Shown here one piece after another: positions 22,021 through 24,552 of a stretch of DNA of 24,552 bases. This stretch comes from a virus: IMG/VR virus record IMGVR_UViG_3300007512_000191, positions 1 through 24,552 of that record. One strand, given 5' to 3'. The notes beneath the pieces were generated by a model. It had not been told where the DNA came from and ran no database searches. It was given only the letters and a program-made list of their open reading frames with translations. The position numbers and the translations under genes are program-made. Each line of letters starts with the position of its first letter. Within the stretch, counting starts at the first letter, position 1.

Positions 22021-22323
22021 ATGAGCACGAGAGCGAAGGGGCGCAGGCGTGAAGTAATGGCACGTGACGAACTAAAAGAACAAGGGTTTAGGGTTATGCT
22101 CGCACCAATGGCAAGCAGATGGCAACGGCAGACCGACATGTTTGGATTATGGGATATAATAGCCGTTCGGCATGATACAGTTCGCTTTATACAGGTAAAG
22201 TCCAGAAAGATATACGGAAAAGCCTTATTGCCATTTCATGACTTCAAGTGCCCCCTTAATTGCTCTCGTGAAATATGGACATATAAGAAAGGAAAATCTG
22301 GATTTGATATTCAATACCTATAA
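22021..22323 (+). CDS. Holliday-junction-resolvase-like PD-(D/E)XK nuclease
   Basis: 100 aa. KGRRREVMARDELKEQGFRV (6-25) provides the N-terminal Glu11, WDIIAV (44-49) the Asp45 and FIQVKSRK (56-63) the Q-x-K pair (Gln58, Lys60), where Gln replaces the common Glu. This matches archaeal Hjc-like or VRR-NUC-like resolvases. It could cut recombination branches left by the ERF/exonuclease pair. It ends the SD-less early operon. Confidence 0.65.
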   Translation: MSTRAKGRRREVMARDELKEQGFRVMLAPMASRWQRQTDMFGLWDIIAVRHDTVRFIQVKSRKIYGKALLPFHDFKCPLNCSREIWTYKKGKSGFDIQYL

Positions 22324-22325
22324 TC

Positions 22326-22442
22326 CCTTCCTCACTGAACACGACAAGTACGGGAACGCGGAAACTTCTGAACGGGCATGTATGCACTTGCATGTATCCT
22401 CGCTCTTTAGCGGAAGTCCATTCTCTTGTTCAGTAAGGAGGG
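22326..22442 (+). promoter_or_regulatory. Long-range RNA helix that sequesters an SD
   Basis: 22326-22340 pairs with 22428-22442 (14 of 15 pairs, one A-C mismatch, one G-U). The 3' arm contains AAGGAGG (22435-22441), a perfect SD five bases before ATG 22447. So the SD is hidden when the helix forms. The 87-nt enclosed region holds smaller repeats (CATGTATGCA, TTGCATGTAT) that may fold further. This stretch between the nuclease and LRR genes is structured and not empty. Confidence 0.5.
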
Positions 22443-22443
22443 T

Positions 22444-22503
22444 GTTATGCCCTATCGCTCCGAGGTTTGCATGGATGTTATCCTCGGAGCGATAATGCAT
22501 AAC
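22444..22503 (+). repeat. 20-bp imperfect inverted repeat covering the leader ORF
   Basis: TATCGCTCCGAGG (22453-22465) pairs perfectly with 22482-22494. After a 2x2 internal loop, GTTATGC (22444-22450) pairs with GCATAAC (22497-22503). The total is 20 bp around a 16-nt loop. No U-tract follows, so it is not a normal terminator. It lies within the 19-codon ORF and just before the LRR gene. Confidence 0.65.
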
Positions 22504-22506
22504 TAA
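22447..22506 (+). CDS. 19-codon leader peptide with perfect SD upstream of LRR gene
   Basis: ATG 22447 lies 5 nt after AAGGAGG (22435-22441). The frame encodes MPYRSEVCMDVILGAIMHN and ends at TAA 22504-22506, six nt before the LRR ATG at 22513. The LRR gene has no SD of its own, so it is probably translated by reinitiation or coupling. The codons coincide with a strong hairpin, which translation would melt. It is read here as a leader ORF; expression is not proven. Confidence 0.5.
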   Translation: MPYRSEVCMDVILGAIMHN

Positions 22507-22512
22507 TAACGT

Positions 22513-23115
22513 ATGAACAACCAATACATAGTCGCAGACATAATTGAAAAACACATCGGTACAAATTACACCAAGCAAGTTCTCCTTGCTGCTGAAGAAA
22601 TAGAACTCACGCTTGAGATACAATCTCTTAAAGAGCGCATAGCCTTACTTGATAAAGTAATTGATAAAGTAAAACCAAATAATAACAAACAACAACTTAT
22701 AGACTGGGCGCTCTCTTTCGGCAAAGACGAGAACTGGATAGATGAGCGATTCATTTTCCACAAAGATGGGCGTATAGAGTCAAAGAATGAATGGTTGTCA
22801 TTGAAGTTTATGGGTATTTCTTATTTACCAAAAGCTTTTTCTGCCATTGAGGGTGTGACGACGCTCTACCTCAATGGCAACAATATCTCCAAGATAGAGA
22901 ATATACCGGATAATGTGACGAAGCTCTCCCTCGGTAGCAACAATATCTCCAAGATAGAGAATATACCGGATAATGTGACGACGCTCTCCCTCGGTAGCAA
23001 CAACATTTCCAAGATAGAGAATATCTCGGATGGTGTGACAAATCTCTACCTCGGTGGCAACCCCATCGAGAACCCAGAAGATAAACCAGAAACAGTAAAA
23101 CATTTCTTTCTATGA
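22513..23115 (+). CDS. Leucine-rich-repeat protein (200 aa)
   Basis: 200 aa. Residues about 28-58 may form a coiled coil (ELTLEIQSLKERIALLDKVI). A linker segment has WIDERFIFHKDGRIESKNEW. From residue 115 come four 20-residue LRRs of the bacterial type: VTTLYLNGNNISKIENIPDN, then VTKLSLGSNNISKIENIPDN, VTTLSLGSNNISKIENISDG and a degenerate last unit. No signal peptide is visible, so it is likely intracellular. It is the first large gene of the SD cassette and its stop overlaps the next ATG. LRR domains bind proteins; a role in sensing or counter-defence is speculative. Confidence 0.8.
   Translation: MNNQYIVADIIEKHIGTNYTKQVLLAAEEIELTLEIQSLKERIALLDKVIDKVKPNNNKQQLIDWALSFGKDENWIDERFIFHKDGRIESKNEWLSLKFMGISYLPKAFSAIEGVTTLYLNGNNISKIENIPDNVTKLSLGSNNISKIENIPDNVTTLSLGSNNISKIENISDGVTNLYLGGNPIENPEDKPETVKHFFL
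22855..23094 (+). repeat. Four 60-bp tandem units encoding the LRRs
   Basis: Units start at 22855, 22915, 22975 and 23035, each exactly 60 bp. Units 1 and 2 are identical over their last 38 bases, and differences cluster in the codons for the exposed positions (LYLNGN versus LSLGSN). High DNA identity suggests recent expansion by slippage or recombination. The fourth unit has diverged. Confidence 0.8.
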
Positions 23116-23216
23116 CCAAACAAGAAGCGGTTTGGCAGTACCAAGGGGGGCATGATGGGTGTGAAACCCTACCAATCGTGTACCCCTTGGTGCTTATCAC
23201 CAAGGAGGGAAAATGA
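23112..23216 (+). CDS. 34-aa ORF coupled by ATGA overlaps at both ends
   Basis: ATG 23112 overlaps the LRR stop and its TGA (23214-23216) overlaps the next ATG (23213). The protein has TKQEAVWQYQGGHDGCETLP and a hydrophobic-to-basic end (IVYPLVLITKEGK). The two 4-nt overlaps favour real translation. Its 3' half carries two mutually exclusive hairpins that control the SD of the next gene, so it may function as a regulatory leader. No own SD. Confidence 0.5.
   Translation: MTKQEAVWQYQGGHDGCETLPIVYPLVLITKEGK
23137..23208 (+). promoter_or_regulatory. Alternative hairpins around the SD of the next gene
   Basis: Helix A: 23137-23148 with 23183-23194 (12 pairs, one G-U). Helix B: CCTTGGTG (23185-23192) with CACCAAGG (23198-23205), 8 perfect pairs and a 5-nt loop. 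A and B share 23185-23192, so they exclude each other. Helix B covers AAGG of the SD AAGGAGG (23202-23208), four bases before ATG 23213. A leaves the SD free. Confidence 0.5.
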
Positions 23217-23413
23217 AGAAGGAATCTTTGTACATTGCACAAGGTCGATGCGATTCATGCCTACAATTTGATTGGGCGATTGCCTCGTCTATATTGGATG
23301 CTAGGCTACTGCTAGGTCATCAACATGGCAGAGACCATCTCTGGTCTGGTCATATCACTATCAACCCTATCTCAAAGGCGAGTGCCAGAGAGATGGAGAG
23401 GACAAGACGATGA
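23213..23413 (+). CDS. Small Cys/His protein of the SD cassette (66 aa)
   Basis: 66 aa with an AAGGAGG SD four bases upstream. It contains C-x2-C (GRCDSCLQFDW) and a His-rich central part (LLLGHQHGRDHLWSGHIT), so a single metal site is possible. The C-terminus is basic (ASAREMERTRR). Its stop overlaps the next ATG by ATGA. No family is recognised. Confidence 0.55.
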   Translation: MKKESLYIAQGRCDSCLQFDWAIASSILDARLLLGHQHGRDHLWSGHITINPISKASAREMERTRR

Positions 23414-23832
23414 AAGAGAAAGTGAAACACACCCTGTGTTCTCTACTTCTGGTATCGCTCGGCTTCCTTGCAGGGAACAAATGCGACCCCGAAGAGAATG
23501 ACCGAGTACGATACGAGGGATTGCTCATCGACGGTGCGTGGGCTGATAGCGTCACCATCAACGATGAAGATTCCAAAATCATTATCACTACATGGGACGA
23601 AACCGTTCGCCTATGTTATGACGGAGATGTAGACATTCAATTCTTCGGTACGCAGAACCTCTACGGCTTCGACTGCCAAGACTTCCACTACAATCCGAAC
23701 GACAAGGACTTCACCTTGAATTACACTTACGGATTACTCGTTATTCCTATCGAAGGATGCATTAGAGATAACGATACTATTCGTCTCTCTATCTTCTCAA
23801 TCGGTACAATGTTCGTGCGGAGGACTAAATGA
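23410..23832 (+). CDS. Exported Cys-containing protein (140 aa)
   Basis: 140 aa with a GGAGAGG SD at 23395-23401. The N-terminus KEKVKHTLCSLLLVSLGFLA is a Sec signal: basic start, hydrophobic core, small residues. A lipobox is absent, since the Cys at residue 25 is preceded by Gly-Asn-Lys. The mature part is beta-rich and acidic with several Cys (RLCYDGDVDIQFFG, CQDFHYNPNDKDFTLNYTY) and may form disulphides. It is probably periplasmic or surface-located. Function unknown; the pairing with a zinc protein and an LRR protein is notable. Confidence 0.6.
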   Translation: MKEKVKHTLCSLLLVSLGFLAGNKCDPEENDRVRYEGLLIDGAWADSVTINDEDSKIIITTWDETVRLCYDGDVDIQFFGTQNLYGFDCQDFHYNPNDKDFTLNYTYGLLVIPIEGCIRDNDTIRLSIFSIGTMFVRRTK

Positions 23833-24035
23833 TTGGTCCATGCTCACCTTGTAAGTATTATCGGATACTAAAAGGCACACAGTATGACATTGCTATGTGC
23901 AAAATGTGCAAGCGTATCAAGCTAATGTGTCCTCATTGCGAGGGGACTATGCGTGAAGACCATCGCTACAACTTTCAAGAGTTCTCATGCGTAAGGTGCA
24001 ACCACACCACTAATCTACGCTCTATCTGGGGTTAG
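23829..24035 (+). CDS. Zinc-ribbon protein with four CxxC knuckles (68 aa)
   Basis: 68 aa with GGAGG at 23819-23823, five bases before ATG. Four knuckles, CSPC, CKMC, CPHC and CVRC, predict two zinc sites. Basic stretches (CKRIKLMCPHCEG) could contact nucleic acid. It ends the cassette: its ATG overlaps the previous stop by 4 nt, and after its TAG a short hairpin follows. It resembles small regulatory or translation-associated zinc ribbons in outline only. Confidence 0.6.
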   Translation: MIGPCSPCKYYRILKGTQYDIAMCKMCKRIKLMCPHCEGTMREDHRYNFQEFSCVRCNHTTNLRSIWG

Positions 24036-24051
24036 GGTACGCACTGTACCC
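24035..24051 (+). terminator. Weak terminator-like hairpin after the SD cassette
   Basis: GGGTAC-GCACT-GTACCC forms a 6-bp hairpin right after the zinc-ribbon stop, followed by CCCC and then a TTT/ATT-rich stretch. The U-tract is poor, so termination would be partial. Confidence 0.3.
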
Positions 24052-24076
24052 CCCCTGTTTATTAAATTAAACGTAT

Positions 24077-24289
24077 ATGCCAAAAATAGAACACATACTA
24101 CACGGAAACTTCAACCGCAGCCGTCTGGGCACCGGTACGGCTGACAAAATAAACGAGATAATCGATGCGGTAAACGATAAAAGAGACATTCAGTTTGTTT
24201 TGCAGGAGTTGTTTCACTGTGTAAGAACAGGAGAACCAATGAGCGGTAGACTAGAGTTAAAGATAGAAGAACTTATAGAGTCTCTTTGA
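24077..24289 (+). CDS. Small hypothetical protein (70 aa), SD-less
   Basis: 70 aa, charged and helical (TADKINEIIDAVNDKRDIQF, LELKIEELIESL). It lacks an SD and is preceded by an AT-rich TATATG, as in the viral core, so it marks the return from the SD cassette to ordinary phage sequence. No family is recognised. The region after it (24290-24425) carries an inverted repeat and a promoter and no gene. Confidence 0.6.
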   Translation: MPKIEHILHGNFNRSRLGTGTADKINEIIDAVNDKRDIQFVLQELFHCVRTGEPMSGRLELKIEELIESL

Positions 24290-24317
24290 TAAGTTATGGT
24301 GTTCATATGCGAGGGAC

Positions 24318-24335
24318 ACTATAGTAATCTATAGT
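24318..24335. promoter_or_regulatory. Operator-like inverted repeat
   Basis: ACTATAG-TAAT-CTATAGT is a perfect 7-bp inverted repeat around 4 nt, between the 70-aa gene and the promoter at 24411. It may be a repressor site or a small hairpin; it is not followed by a T-run. Confidence 0.35.
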
Positions 24336-24410
24336 TGAAACTAGGAGAGGCTAGCAAAGCAGAGAATTGAAGGGACGATATTATAGTTATCGGATACGAA
24401 TATTGACGCA

Positions 24411-24419
24411 TGATATAAT
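24411..24419 (+). promoter_or_regulatory. Extended -10 promoter TGATATAAT, leaderless start
   Basis: TGATATAAT with six bases between its last T and ATG 24426, so transcription should start at the ATG itself. TTGACG upstream (24403-24408) is too close to serve as -35. It matches the copies at 3281, 18819 and 18892. Confidence 0.55.
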
Positions 24420-24425
24420 GCACTC

Positions 24426-24552
24426 ATGGAAACAGCAATAACATTCGGTCTCGCTATTCATACCTTCCTATTATTCCTTGCGTTGATTGGCGTGTACTTC
24501 GGTGTGAAAGAACGTGAGAAGGATTACTTAATAGGATTCGGGCAAATAGCTG
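24426..24552 (+). CDS. Membrane protein, C-terminus cut by window edge
   Basis: Open to the edge (42 full codons). The first segment (ITFGLAIHTFLLFLALIGVY) is a membrane helix with the N-terminus outside or a short tail; then a basic KEREKDYL. The gene sits directly on the TGATATAAT promoter and probably has a leaderless mRNA. Family unknown from the fragment. Confidence 0.5.
   Translation, partial: METAITFGLAIHTFLLFLALIGVYFGVKEREKDYLIGFGQIA

Noticed and set aside
22318-22623. Minus-strand 101-aa open frame over the leader/LRR start
   Set aside because: It runs antisense across the structured leader and the LRR gene start, has no promoter or SD, and its composition reflects the opposite-strand genes.
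1-24552. Alternative genetic code (TGA or TAG reassigned)
   Set aside because: TAA, TAG and TGA all end genes directly before well-placed starts of neighbours, and no core gene is interrupted.
1-24552. tRNA genes, insertion sequences, integrase or attachment sites
   Set aside because: No cloverleaf-like segment, transposase, integrase motif or duplicated att core was seen in reading both strands; the Arm-like 64-aa protein has no catalytic domain.

Overview
The window looks like part of the genome of a tailed, probably short-tailed (podovirus-like), double-stranded DNA virus of bacteria. It carries a large terminase, a portal, a scaffold-like protein, an SU10-type (DUF5309-like) major capsid protein, a head-tail adaptor followed by a P22 gp10-like nozzle or stabilisation protein, and a beta-helix tail spike. 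The host cannot be named. The standard bacterial code is used (TAA, TAG and TGA all terminate), base composition is moderate, and intergenic promoters share an extended -10 box (TGATATAAT). Genes of the viral core almost never have a Shine-Dalgarno (SD) sequence; starts are typically TAA-T-ATG. This would fit a host lineage with little SD use, such as Patescibacteria, but that is inference.

Layout. Positions 1-18716 are one long leftward block. In transcription order it runs: winged-helix initiator-like protein (with iterons inside its gene), HNH remnant, ClpP-like protease, HNH nuclease, a NUMOD3-like 54-aa protein, small-terminase candidate, small DNA-binding-like protein, a glycosylation module (nucleotidyltransferase-like, ParB-like, small protein, GT4, GT2), large terminase, portal, two small proteins, scaffold, capsid, small protein, a 779-aa GT2-TPR-GT4 fusion, minor virion proteins, tail spike, holin-like membrane protein, virion proteins, adaptor and nozzle (cut by the left edge). 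Positions 18717-19009 are a divergent control region with two TGATATAAT promoters, a consensus DnaA box, and a terminator-like hairpin in the leader of each operon.

Positions 19010-22323 are a rightward early block for recombination and replication: small zinc-binding proteins, ERF single-strand annealing protein, YqaJ-type exonuclease, a TM2 protein, a small membrane protein, an SSB-like protein and a PD-(D/E)XK resolvase-like nuclease. Positions 22324-24035 stand apart. Here genes have strong SD sequences, most junctions are ATGA overlaps, and two of the SDs lie inside RNA hairpins. One follows an SD-sequestering long-range helix and precedes a 19-codon leader ORF whose coding sequence is itself a 20-bp inverted repeat; the other is next to a 34-codon ORF with two mutually exclusive hairpins. 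The cassette encodes an LRR protein, an exported Cys-containing protein and a four-CxxC zinc protein. It is the best candidate for an undescribed, horizontally acquired system. After it come a small unknown gene and the start of a membrane protein gene that may be leaderless.
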